Of a DNA stretch of 19,583 nucleotides, positions 1 to 6,541 are shown piece after piece. A model generated the notes under the pieces. The model saw only the letters and a list, made by a program, of their open reading frames with translations. It had not been told where the DNA came from and searched no databases. The stretch comes from an uncultured Olegusella sp. (GTDB lineage: Bacteria > Actinomycetota > Coriobacteriia > Coriobacteriales > Atopobiaceae): assembly GCF_947253395.1 (NCBI RefSeq), contig NZ_CAMXYY010000023.1:1-19583 (forward strand). Direction: 5' to 3'. Position 1 is the stretch's first letter; each line of letters opens with the position of its first letter. Made by a program: the position numbers and the translations under genes.

Positions 1-18
1 TATTTGGGGCGCACCCCC

Positions 19-54
19 GTTTTATGCTTGCCGACTTCGAAACTCGAACCATCT
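19..54 (+). repeat. 36-bp direct repeat, copy 1
   Basis: This block is identical over 36 bases to positions 153-188. It ends in CGAACCATCT, whose reverse complement AGATGGTTCG occurs at 81-90 and 112-121, so the block is both a direct repeat and an arm of inverted repeats. Only two copies are present and the 98-base interval is not spacer-like, so it is not a CRISPR unit. It is probably a member of a dispersed intergenic repeat family, but copies elsewhere in the genome cannot be seen from here. Confidence 0.75.
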
Positions 55-78
55 TTTGAGGAAGCCTCATCATGTCCC

Positions 79-128
79 ATAGATGGTTCGTTTGTCGAGC
101 TGCTTACCGATAGATGGTTCGTTTGTCG
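79..128 (-). repeat. Two 19-bp repeats, inverted relative to the flanking 36-bp copies
   Basis: The 19-base word ATAGATGGTTCGTTTGTCG occurs at 79-97 and again at 110-128, a period of 31. Its first part is the reverse complement of the end of the 36-bp repeats at 19-54 and 153-188. The arrangement is therefore forward, reverse, reverse, forward. In single-stranded form 45-54 can pair with 81-90, and 112-121 with 179-188. Confidence 0.75.
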
Positions 129-152
129 GACGAGAGGAAAATCTGACCTGCG

Positions 153-188
153 GTTTTATGCTTGCCGACTTCGAAACTCGAACCATCT
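153..188 (+). repeat. 36-bp direct repeat, copy 2
   Basis: This is the identical second copy of the 19-54 repeat. Its last ten bases (179-188) are complementary to 112-121. The similarity to copy 1 stops immediately outside the 36 bases apart from an isolated match, so the repeat has a defined length. Confidence 0.75.
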
Positions 189-360
189 GTGGTTTGTATC
201 CTACCTATCCTCCAACTAGCAAAACTTACGTGCTCAAAAAAAGCGTCTTTTCATGGCAACTAGCCATCTCATTGGAGTAGCACGGGTTAAGCATGTGCTA
301 TTTACTGGGCAATTACTGGCCAGATATATGCGCCTTATACATAATTCCTACACATTCAAA

Positions 361-406
361 TTACATAAAATAAGACCTCTACCAGCGGAAACGTTGATAG
401 AGGTCT
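361..406 (-). terminator. Rho-independent terminator of tRNA-Ser
   Basis: On the minus strand the 9-bp stem AGACCTCTA/TAGAGGTCT (398-406 paired with 373-381) closes a 16-nt loop and is followed by a T-rich tract (TTATTTTATG, within 361-372). It begins about 10 nt beyond the CCA end of the tRNA gene, the right place and polarity to end a gluQ-tRNA or tRNA-only transcript. Confidence 0.8.
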
Positions 407-415
407 GTAATGTTC

Positions 416-506
416 TGGCGGAGAGCTGGGGATTTGAACCCCAGATAGGGTTAAGCCCTATACACGCTTAGCAGGCGTGCGCCTTCAGCCACTCGGCCAG
501 CTCTCC
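416..506 (-). tRNA. tRNA-Ser (anticodon GCU)
   Basis: Read on the minus strand this is a complete class II tRNA of 88 nt plus an encoded CCA. The acceptor arms GGAGAGC (506-500) and GCTCTCC (426-420) pair fully, with a G discriminator before CCA (418-416). The anticodon stem CACGC/GCGTG encloses CT-GCT-AA, giving anticodon GCU, which reads AGC and AGU serine codons. A long variable arm (TAGGG...CCCTA) and a TTCAAATC T-loop confirm the serine class. The gene lies 57 nt downstream of gluQ on the same strand and is followed by a terminator, so read-through from gluQ is possible. No defect is seen. Confidence 0.97.
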
Positions 507-563
507 ATGTGCTAGAGCATGTTACCGCATTTTTGGCTTTTGCATAGTGTGACAATGCGCAAA

Positions 564-1613
564 TTATCGATAAATGCCCAAGCTCTGCAGGACTTCATCA
601 TTTATGACAATATCTCTACAATGCTTTCGAAGCGTAGTCCAATCAAAATATTGACATAAATCTACAGGTAGAGCCTCAGTTCCTGGTGGCACAAGTCCAA
701 CGAGCGCTGTCAAGCCACCCATCAGACGAGCAGGGCTCACCCCTTTTGCACGTAAAAATCCCACATCTAAATCTTTTTCACGTTTTGAAAGGCGCCGTCC
801 ATCAGGAGCAATCAGCAGGGGAACATGTGCATAGCGAGGGACGGGCAGCTCTAAAAGCTTTGCAAGATACGTTTGTCGCGCAACCGAGCCCAGCAAATCT
901 CGACCACGCACAACTAAGTTAACCTCTGCGGCCCCATCATCTACAACAACTGCTAGTTGGTAGGCAAAGACCCCATCACTTCTCCGAACTAGAAAATCGC
1001 CACACTCTTGTGCAAGACATTCCTCTTGATGGCCCCAAATCAAATCATCAAAGTCAACCTGTTCTTTTTGGTTACCTAGCTCAGGTACGCGTAGGCGATA
1101 CGCAGGACTTTTGCGACGAGATTTTTCTGCGATTTCAGCAGGGGAGAGATTGCGGCAGGTTCCCTGATAGATGTAGGTGCCATCTGAGGTGTGGGGAGCT
1201 TTTGCGGCATGTAGTTCTGCTCGACTGCAAAAGCAGGGATAGACCAGCTTGCGACTTTTGAGTAATTCAAGAGCGTTTTCGTAGAGCTGCTTGCGTTCGC
1301 TTTGATAAGCAGGGCCTTCATCCCAATCTAGACCCAACCATTGCAAATCATCCATTATCAGTCTTGCTAGCTTAGATTGTTGTGCGCGAGGGTCAAGATC
1401 CTCAATGCGCAATACCATCTTTCCACCAGCACTACGCACGGCAAGCCATCCAAGTAAGGCAGAAAACACATTACCCAAATGCATGCGTCCTGAAGGTGTT
1501 GGTGCAAACCTTCCTACGAGTTTGGGTGGCATAGGCGCTGTTGCGTCAAAGGCATGTGCGTTTCCCGTTGTGGAAGCAAAGGTAAGGTTTTGAGGAGAAG
1601 AAAAATAAGCCAT
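564..1613 (-). CDS. gluQ: Glutamyl-Q tRNA(Asp) synthetase (GluRS paralogue)
   Basis: A 349-residue class I synthetase-like enzyme that attaches glutamate to the queuosine base at position 34 of tRNA-Asp, in the cytoplasm. The catalytic core is GRFAPTPSG at residues 34-42, the HIGH variant HLGN at 45-48 and a KMSKS-type LSKRE at 275-279. The zinc site typical of GluQ is visible as C127-x-C129 and Y149-x3-C153. The C-terminal anticodon-binding domain of true GluRS is absent, which separates it from discriminating GltX (about 480 aa). The family is usually about 300 aa; the extra length is partly a 27-residue N-terminal extension. The first ATG is preferred because it is preceded by AAGGTG at good spacing, while Met28 has no ribosome site. 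The tRNA-Ser gene follows on the same strand. A residual possibility is a truncated GltX-like protein with another tRNA target. Confidence 0.9.
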   Translation of the reverse strand: MAYFSSPQNLTFASTTGNAHAFDATAPMPPKLVGRFAPTPSGRMHLGNVFSALLGWLAVRSAGGKMVLRIEDLDPRAQQSKLARLIMDDLQWLGLDWDEGPAYQSERKQLYENALELLKSRKLVYPCFCSRAELHAAKAPHTSDGTYIYQGTCRNLSPAEIAEKSRRKSPAYRLRVPELGNQKEQVDFDDLIWGHQEECLAQECGDFLVRRSDGVFAYQLAVVVDDGAAEVNLVVRGRDLLGSVARQTYLAKLLELPVPRYAHVPLLIAPDGRRLSKREKDLDVGFLRAKGVSPARLMGGLTALVGLVPPGTEALPVDLCQYFDWTTLRKHCRDIVINDEVLQSLGIYR

Positions 1614-1849
1614 TTTTGCACCTTAGTTTTATTGAACAAAACATTTTTGCATAGAATTGGCTATAGGTGCACGAAATATTTCTGTAACATTTATTTAAGT
1701 GTATGATTATCTATATATATCCATTCAATATTTTAGCGGCATACCCAACTACCATTAGGATTGTAAAATATACCGTTTAGAGAATGCGATATTATCGCCA
1801 CACATCTTTATGGATTGCGCGCTAAGATTGCGCAGTCTGTTAAGGTCTG

Positions 1850-1864
1850 CAGCAATTATTGCTG
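1850..1864 (+). promoter_or_regulatory. 15-bp dyad upstream of arcC
   Basis: CAGCAATTATTGCTG is a perfect 7+7 inverted repeat around a central T, ending 20 nt before the arcC ribosome site. It could be an operator or a small 5' UTR hairpin. It does not match an ArgR box well enough to name a regulator. Confidence 0.35.
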
Positions 1865-1893
1865 TTGTCTACACGCGCTAGATAGGAGAGAAC

Positions 1894-2859
1894 ATGAGCG
1901 AGAAGTACGGCAAGCCTAACCGCGTTGTTATCGCCCTTGGTGGCAACGCTCTCGGTGATACCCCTGAAGAGCAGATTCGTCGTGTCCGTGAGGCCGCTCC
2001 CACTCTGCTTAAGGTTATTGAGCAGGGCAATGAAATCATCATTACCCACGGCAATGGTCCTCAGGTAGGCATGATTCAGAAAGCATTCACCTTTGCAAAT
2101 CAGACTGACCCCAAGATTCCGACCATGGATCTTCCCGAGTGTGGTGCTATGTCTCAGGGCTACATCGGATATCACCTGCAGCAGGCCATTGGTGCTTCCA
2201 TGCACAAGGCTTACAAGCGTTGGCATGTCGCTTCCGTTGTGACCCAGATCGAGGTTGATCCCGACGATCCTGCATTCCAAAACCCCACCAAGCCCATTGG
2301 CGCTTTCCTTACCAAAGAGCAGGCAGAGGCCGAGAAGGCAGCTCATCCCGATATGGTCTTTGTTGAGGACTCTGGCCGCGGCTATCGTCGTGTGGTCGCA
2401 TCTCCTGAGCCCAAGAAGATTGTTGAGTACGAGAGCATCTTGAATCTACTTGATAACGGCTTCATCGTCATCGCCTGCGGTGGCGGCGGCATCCCTGTTG
2501 TCCGCGACTACAGTGACAAGGGTGCCTACAAAGGCCAGGCTGCTGTTATCGACAAGGATATGGGTGGCGAGCTCCTCGGCGAGGATTGCTCTGCTGATGT
2601 CCTCGTGTTGTTGACCGCCGTTGATCATGTTGCTATTAACTTTGGTAAACCCGACCAGAAGGATCTCACCGACATTACGGTTGAAGAGGCCAAGAAGTAT
2701 GTCGAGGAGGGTCAGTTTGGTAAGGGTTCCATGGAGCCTAAGGTCAAGGCTGGTATCAAGTTTGCAGAGAGCCGTCCTGGCCGCGTTTGCATCATCGGCT
2801 CCCTCGAGAAGGCAGCTGAGGCTATGGCTGGTCTTTCCGGCACTCGCATCCACGCATAA
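1894..2859 (+). CDS. arcC: Carbamate kinase
   Basis: Catalyses the reversible transfer of phosphate between carbamoyl phosphate and ADP, yielding ATP, CO2 and ammonia. It is the last, energy-yielding step of arginine or citrulline/agmatine degradation, in the cytoplasm. The 321-residue length fits the family (about 310). The amino-acid kinase fold is shown by VVIALGGNAL (residues 11-20), THGNGPQVGM (51-60), the CGGGGIPVV loop and AAVIDKDMGG. The start has a clear GGAGAG ribosome site 3 nt upstream of the ATG, and a strong terminator follows, so it is probably transcribed alone. Arginine deiminase, ornithine carbamoyltransferase and an antiporter are not adjacent, so either the pathway is split around the chromosome or the enzyme serves another carbamoyl-phosphate source. 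Codon use is biased as in the well-expressed nifJ. Confidence 0.96.
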   Translation: MSEKYGKPNRVVIALGGNALGDTPEEQIRRVREAAPTLLKVIEQGNEIIITHGNGPQVGMIQKAFTFANQTDPKIPTMDLPECGAMSQGYIGYHLQQAIGASMHKAYKRWHVASVVTQIEVDPDDPAFQNPTKPIGAFLTKEQAEAEKAAHPDMVFVEDSGRGYRRVVASPEPKKIVEYESILNLLDNGFIVIACGGGGIPVVRDYSDKGAYKGQAAVIDKDMGGELLGEDCSADVLVLLTAVDHVAINFGKPDQKDLTDITVEEAKKYVEEGQFGKGSMEPKVKAGIKFAESRPGRVCIIGSLEKAAEAMAGLSGTRIHA

Positions 2860-2883
2860 GCTTACGGTCTCATACCTCTTCAT

Positions 2884-2916
2884 GCCTCGCCGCTTCCCCC
2901 GCGGCGAGGCTTTTTT
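2884..2916 (+). terminator. Rho-independent terminator of arcC
   Basis: A perfect 10-bp stem (GCCTCGCCGC at 2884-2893, GCGGCGAGGC at 2901-2910) with a 7-nt loop is followed by TTTTTT at 2911-2916. It lies 24 nt beyond the arcC stop. The convergent acetyltransferase gene ends 35 nt further on. The reverse strand lacks a T-tract, so it serves arcC primarily. Confidence 0.95.
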
Positions 2917-2951
2917 GTAGCTATGGCAAAGGTGGCGGAGATGAGTGGCAC

Positions 2952-3599
2952 TCAAAACGAAAGGCTGTCGTCCTCAAAGCTGTAGCCATACAAGAAGTAC
3001 CCGTCTGATTGCAGGGCTGTGGGTGAATCATTATGTCGCTCAGCCAAGCGCGTAAGCCCTAGATGATCGTAGAAGCTCCAGTCGCAATCGGTATCTGTGA
3101 CAAGATGGGCGCTCTTTGCTCCCGCACCACGCAAGTAATCAAGCGCTCCAGTAAAGAGCTTCTTTCCAAGCCCAAGTCCACGCGCTGCAGGACTGACTAC
3201 AAGCAAGAGCACGCTGTCATCTTCTTTGAGCTGCGCTTGAGCGAGCATCTGACGATATGCGTCAATCTCGCATTGGTAGCCTTCCTCATCGGGAATGGCC
3301 GCCAGCACTTCACCATATTGCTGGTTTACCAGCGTTCGCGCTCTATCCCAATTTGCCTGCTGGGCAGCACTTGGCAGGCCATGGCGAGCAAACGTAAAGC
3401 CGAGCAGCTCCCCACCACGCCATGCGCTCACCGCAAATGTTGCTCGTACGAGATAAAAACAGATTTCATCGCCCGAGAGAGCTGTGGCAATTGTTGGATC
3501 TACGTCACGATACCAGGTAGATCTCATAAGATTCCACGCTGCATCAAAGTCATGCTCTACATCGAAAGCGCGCATAACAACGTCTTGTTGTGTGTCCAT
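2952..3599 (-). CDS. GNAT-family N-acetyltransferase
   Basis: A 215-residue predicted acetyl-CoA-dependent N-acyltransferase; the substrate cannot be told from sequence. The acetyl-CoA pyrophosphate loop (motif A) is LLLVVSPAARGLGLGKKLF at about 131-149, with R140-G-L-G-L-G145 matching the R/Q-x-x-G-x-G/A signature. The preceding strand and the following helix fit the GNAT fold, and WSFYDHLGLTRL near the C-terminus matches the usual FYxxxGF segment (motif B). The N-terminal 120 residues are longer than in minimal GNATs and may form the substrate lid. The start is supported by AAGAGGA upstream of the ATG on the minus strand. It converges on arcC and has no partner gene on its strand, so it appears monocistronic. 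No own terminator was identified. Confidence 0.85.
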   Translation of the reverse strand: MDTQQDVVMRAFDVEHDFDAAWNLMRSTWYRDVDPTIATALSGDEICFYLVRATFAVSAWRGGELLGFTFARHGLPSAAQQANWDRARTLVNQQYGEVLAAIPDEEGYQCEIDAYRQMLAQAQLKEDDSVLLLVVSPAARGLGLGKKLFTGALDYLRGAGAKSAHLVTDTDCDWSFYDHLGLTRLAERHNDSPTALQSDGYFLYGYSFEDDSLSF

Positions 3600-3713
3600 G
3601 AATAATCCTCTTGAGAAGCTCGTTTGTGTTATCTGTTATTTGCTAAATAGCGCTCTCATTTTAACTGAGGGCAGAGAATTCCCAAAAGAAGATGCATTGA
3701 ACATATGCTAGAT

Positions 3714-3732
3714 AGAGCACAAAACGTGCTCT
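3714..3732. other. Small hairpin in divergent intergenic region
   Basis: AGAGCAC (3714-3720) and GTGCTCT (3726-3732) form a 7-bp stem with a 5-nt loop, between the divergently transcribed acetyltransferase and zinc-ribbon genes. No T-tract follows on either strand, so it is not an obvious terminator. An operator or 5' leader element is possible. Confidence 0.35.
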
Positions 3733-3757
3733 CAACCGCAAAAAGATGAAATTTAGT

Positions 3758-3786
3758 TTGACATTTCCGAGCGAGAGAGAGATTAA
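3758..3786 (+). promoter_or_regulatory. Candidate sigma-70-type promoter for the first zinc-ribbon gene
   Basis: A perfect -35 TTGACA (3758-3763) is followed after 17 nt by GATTAA (3781-3786), a weak -10 that matches the consensus at only three positions. The predicted start would give a short leader to the gene at 3829. Position and spacing are good; the -10 is the weak point. Confidence 0.4.
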
Positions 3787-3813
3787 AAAAGCGGCTTGAA
3801 CTTCTTTTAAAAC

Positions 3814-3831
3814 AGGGAGATGGTTGTCGTG
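3814..3831 (+). promoter_or_regulatory. Ribosome site that selects a GTG start
   Basis: GGGAG (3814-3818) lies directly against the first in-frame ATG (3820), too close for initiation there, but 10 nt ahead of the in-frame GTG at 3829. Starting at GTG gives a protein beginning FCSNCG, the usual beginning of a zinc-ribbon protein, so GTG is the preferred start. Confidence 0.6.
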
Positions 3832-4503
3832 TTTTGTTCAAATTGCGGATCTCAAATAGATGATGGTGCAAAGTTTTGTGGTGCTTGTGGTGCTGCTGTA
3901 GCTACAAGCAAAACAGAAGCCTTTAGCGCTCCTACTCCTGAAACAACGTCAAACCCAGCTCTTACCGACCCTCAGGCTGACATGACAAATGGTGGTTTTC
4001 CCATGGCAGAGGGGCAAGATGCAATGTTAGCAGCACAACATTTGGGACAGAAAGGAGCGGATGCATTCGCTCATATGGTATCGCCCGCAAAAGGAAGTAT
4101 AACTGTCGAAGTTACAGACAACGGTGTTGTTTTACCAGGTATTACATTGCCAATTGATGGAATTGTCGCGATAATTCCATGGTCGTATTCACCCAGAATT
4201 GGGCTCAAGGATTTAATTATTATTGTCGCTGGTATAGCACTTTTATTTGTCAACTTACCTGTGGGCGTCTTGCTCCTTATTGCCGAAGCTATCTACTTTG
4301 CAATTAGAATGGTGCGCTCGCCCAAGGGTATCTCACTCAACTTGGCCTCAGGCGAAACAATTAGAATTGTGAGCTCGTCTGCTGCAAGTGCACAGCAGGG
4401 TTATGCGGTTTTATCTCCTGCCATCATGAACAGAAAGAAAGCGTCCTTTACATTTCCTAATTCTTTGGTGCGCATTCCTTACAAAATTTTGTCACCAGCA
4501 TAA
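3829..4503 (+). CDS. Zinc-ribbon membrane protein of unknown function
   Basis: About 224 residues from the preferred GTG start. A four-cysteine zinc ribbon sits at the very N-terminus (C3-x2-C6, C17-x2-C20). A low-complexity Ser/Thr/Pro/Ala linker follows (about 25-65), then a soluble segment (about 85-120), and a long hydrophobic stretch at about 128-160 that can form one or two membrane spans with a short turn at NLPVG. The C-terminal 60 residues are polar with a basic cluster (NRKK). I do not recognise a functional family beyond the ribbon. The gene is more A+T-rich than its metabolic neighbours. A second zinc-ribbon membrane protein follows 109 nt downstream in the same direction, so the two may act together. 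It opens divergently from the acetyltransferase. Confidence 0.75.
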   Translation: MFCSNCGSQIDDGAKFCGACGAAVATSKTEAFSAPTPETTSNPALTDPQADMTNGGFPMAEGQDAMLAAQHLGQKGADAFAHMVSPAKGSITVEVTDNGVVLPGITLPIDGIVAIIPWSYSPRIGLKDLIIIVAGIALLFVNLPVGVLLLIAEAIYFAIRMVRSPKGISLNLASGETIRIVSSSAASAQQGYAVLSPAIMNRKKASFTFPNSLVRIPYKILSPA

Positions 4504-4612
4504 GCATCTAATTTGCGTCTATAGTGGTGGTTCTGAATCAAAACAGAACTAAACCGTTTACTCTACTCTTTTTAGAGCAATTTGCTTTTATTTACAAAAA
4601 AAGGGGATCTGT

Positions 4613-6340
4613 ATGCGTTGTCCATATTGCAGTGCAGAGATACAAGATGGTTGTTCATTTTGTACTAATTGCGGAAAGTATCTAGAGGATACGCGTCCAA
4701 AGAAAGATAGTGATGACACACTGCAAGCTCCTGCAGAAAAAAATGCAGTAAAACAAAGTGAAGAGTCAAAAGAAACCGCAGCGAGGAAGTTGGACAACGC
4801 CTCCAAGGCGGGTAATGATAAAAAAGTTAAGTCTCGATCGCGACTTCTTTTTGGTGTAGTTGGGCTTTCTGTGCTTGCGGCTGCTGCTGTAGTTGTTGTC
4901 CTTATTCACGGGGGCGCCCTTCCAAATCCCTTTACAGCTCAAAAGCAGCAAGTGAGCCCTGCGGCTCCCAAGCAACAGGTAAGCCTTAAAATTATTGCTC
5001 CCAACTACCATAGTGACACTGATTCTAAAATTCCTCTTCGTATATCGGGTAAAACAATAGGCGGTAAGGATTTTAATAAGCTTTACTACATTGATACTGA
5101 GCAGCCTGATATAGAGCTTGAGCAAGGCAACTATAAGATTAGGCTTGAGGCGAGCCCCTTGTTGATGTCAGGCGATATATATGAGTTAAGCGAGCCTGTG
5201 GAGTTTAATCTTTCGGAAAAAACCTCTGACTCTGCCGATTGCCAGATTGAGTGTAGTGTTAAACCTCCTGAGGAGGTTACCAAAGATGATATTACTAGGG
5301 CAAAGCAGGTGGCTAGTAATGGTGGCTTTGATTCGGCAAAAGTAGAAAAGGCAGTCAAAACGATTGTTGTGAAGCAGACAGCTTTGCTTTACCGCGACCT
5401 TTTAAGTGAAGTTTCTTCGTATGATTTTGGAGAAGGCATTCCTGAAAATTCCGCTGAGTATACCTATGCTTTGCAAGACGTTAATGCAGACGGCATTCCC
5501 GATATGGTTGTTTCGGCAGAAAATTACAATGAGCTCGGCGGACCAAATAGTGCTGTGCGTGTATGGACCACAACTGCCGATGGGTCGGGTATACAGGAAA
5601 TATCAGGAACAATTGAAGTACAGCGGCTAACTCATGCATTGTGGGGCAACGTGCTGCTCTACGGAGTTGAGGACGGAAATGGCTTGTATGCTGTACATCA
5701 TCATGCCAGCTCGGAAGCTCGACCTGATACAAATACTCTCTATAGTTTTCAAAATGGAACCATGTCGGGCACTGAGCAAACACTTTCCCAGGATAAAATA
5801 GCGGAGCTAGAATTTGTTTCTATCAACGATTTATCACCCATAGATAAACTCGTGGAAAGTGCTTTAGAGGCAAGTGCTACAGATGAAGTACCAACATCCA
5901 ATGATGTACACGATAAGGCCATTGCAGATGCAAAATCTAAGGGTCTAACCGCCTTAACTGGGACGATTAAGACAATGACTAACGATGAAATCGTAAACTA
6001 TTGTGTCCAAAACGGATTCTATACAGAAGATGAGGCAGCTAGCATTAGAAAATCGCTGTTTACTACTAATTCTTCTAATTTTAAAGAAAAAAAATGCACT
6101 ATTTTTGTTTTAGACACACCTCAAGAACTTGCGTGGGTGGAGCCCGATGATCCTGATCCTATCACAGGGAATCGTAAAACATTCTTGATAGCAATGAGCA
6201 GCGATAGTTGGTCAACGTATGATAATAAGCACCTTATTGTCGGATTTGATAATACTAAAACTTATTGGTCCACTGGAATAAACCCCTGTGGTAAACAACC
6301 AATCGAGTGCGATAGTGCGACACTTATTACGGAATTATAA
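4613..6340 (+). CDS. Zinc-ribbon, single-span protein with large extracytoplasmic part and Ca-binding-like loop
   Basis: 575 residues, function not recognised. An N-terminal zinc ribbon (C3-x2-C6, C17-x2-C20) is followed by a Lys/Glu-rich charged linker (30-76), one strong membrane span (about 78-100) and a roughly 470-residue C-terminal region predicted to lie outside the cell, with the ribbon inside. At 289-297 the region contains DVNADGIPD, the Dx(D/N)xDGxxD loop of VCBS/FG-GAP/EF-hand-like calcium sites, in a context (LQDVNADGIPDMVV) typical of propeller-type repeats, but only one copy is visible. The start has AAGGGG 7 nt upstream. The preceding zinc-ribbon gene is 109 nt away. Base composition is clearly A+T-richer than purH or nifJ. 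It may be an envelope sensor or anchor; this is inference only. Confidence 0.8.
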   Translation: MRCPYCSAEIQDGCSFCTNCGKYLEDTRPKKDSDDTLQAPAEKNAVKQSEESKETAARKLDNASKAGNDKKVKSRSRLLFGVVGLSVLAAAAVVVVLIHGGALPNPFTAQKQQVSPAAPKQQVSLKIIAPNYHSDTDSKIPLRISGKTIGGKDFNKLYYIDTEQPDIELEQGNYKIRLEASPLLMSGDIYELSEPVEFNLSEKTSDSADCQIECSVKPPEEVTKDDITRAKQVASNGGFDSAKVEKAVKTIVVKQTALLYRDLLSEVSSYDFGEGIPENSAEYTYALQDVNADGIPDMVVSAENYNELGGPNSAVRVWTTTADGSGIQEISGTIEVQRLTHALWGNVLLYGVEDGNGLYAVHHHASSEARPDTNTLYSFQNGTMSGTEQTLSQDKIAELEFVSINDLSPIDKLVESALEASATDEVPTSNDVHDKAIADAKSKGLTALTGTIKTMTNDEIVNYCVQNGFYTEDEAASIRKSLFTTNSSNFKEKKCTIFVLDTPQELAWVEPDDPDPITGNRKTFLIAMSSDSWSTYDNKHLIVGFDNTKTYWSTGINPCGKQPIECDSATLITEL

Positions 6341-6541
6341 GCTTAGGTCTGTCCTTATTTAATGAACTGACATAGGCATTCTTGTGACGATGCAGATGAG
6401 AGCTTCTGCTTGGCGAACTGAAGATACCTTATTCTGAGCCGTCATGATGTGTGAGCATTATTTCTGCTCTTAGGAAGCCAAGCAATCTTATTCGGTGTAT
6501 CTTTATTTTGTCACGGTAAGCACCAAAACTGGGGAGGGTCT
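6341..6541. other. Intergenic region upstream of purH
   Basis: 201 bp with no gene. I looked for a purine riboswitch because purH follows, but saw no convincing aptamer. There is a weak GAGCA/TGCTC hairpin at about 6452-6470 and no clear -35/-10 pair. A GGGGAGGG ribosome site lies just ahead of the purH ATG. Confidence 0.4.

Larger units (their letters stand above)
1..415. other. Non-coding stretch with repeat cluster, then AT-rich spacer
   Basis: I find no convincing gene here. Positions 19-188 are a cluster of direct and inverted repeats, listed separately. Positions 6-17 form a small GGGG/CCCC hairpin at the window edge. Positions 189-360 look like featureless A+T-rich spacer, and 361-406 hold the terminator of the minus-strand tRNA. 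Short open frames across the repeats are explained by the repeats themselves: they lack a ribosome site, and their peptides reuse the same repeated words in different frames. Confidence 0.6.

Noticed and set aside
19..188. CRISPR array suggested by a 36-bp repeat length
   Set aside because: There are only two direct copies, the interval is 98 nt and itself contains inverted copies of the repeat, and no cas gene is present.
4..219. Open frame of 71 codons across the left-end repeats
   Set aside because: It lies on repeated DNA, has no ribosome site, and the same repeated words appear in other frames, so it is explained by the repeats.
2446..2955. Minus-strand frame spanning the arcC end and terminator
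   Set aside because: It reads through a strong terminator hairpin and the antisense of conserved carbamate kinase sequence, with no recognisable domain.
3656..3871. Minus-strand 71-codon frame in the divergent region
   Set aside because: It overlaps the start of the zinc-ribbon gene, has no ribosome site, and its peptide has no recognisable features.
6341..6541. Purine riboswitch ahead of purH
   Set aside because: Expected by context, but I could not find the conserved junction bases or a three-stem arrangement.
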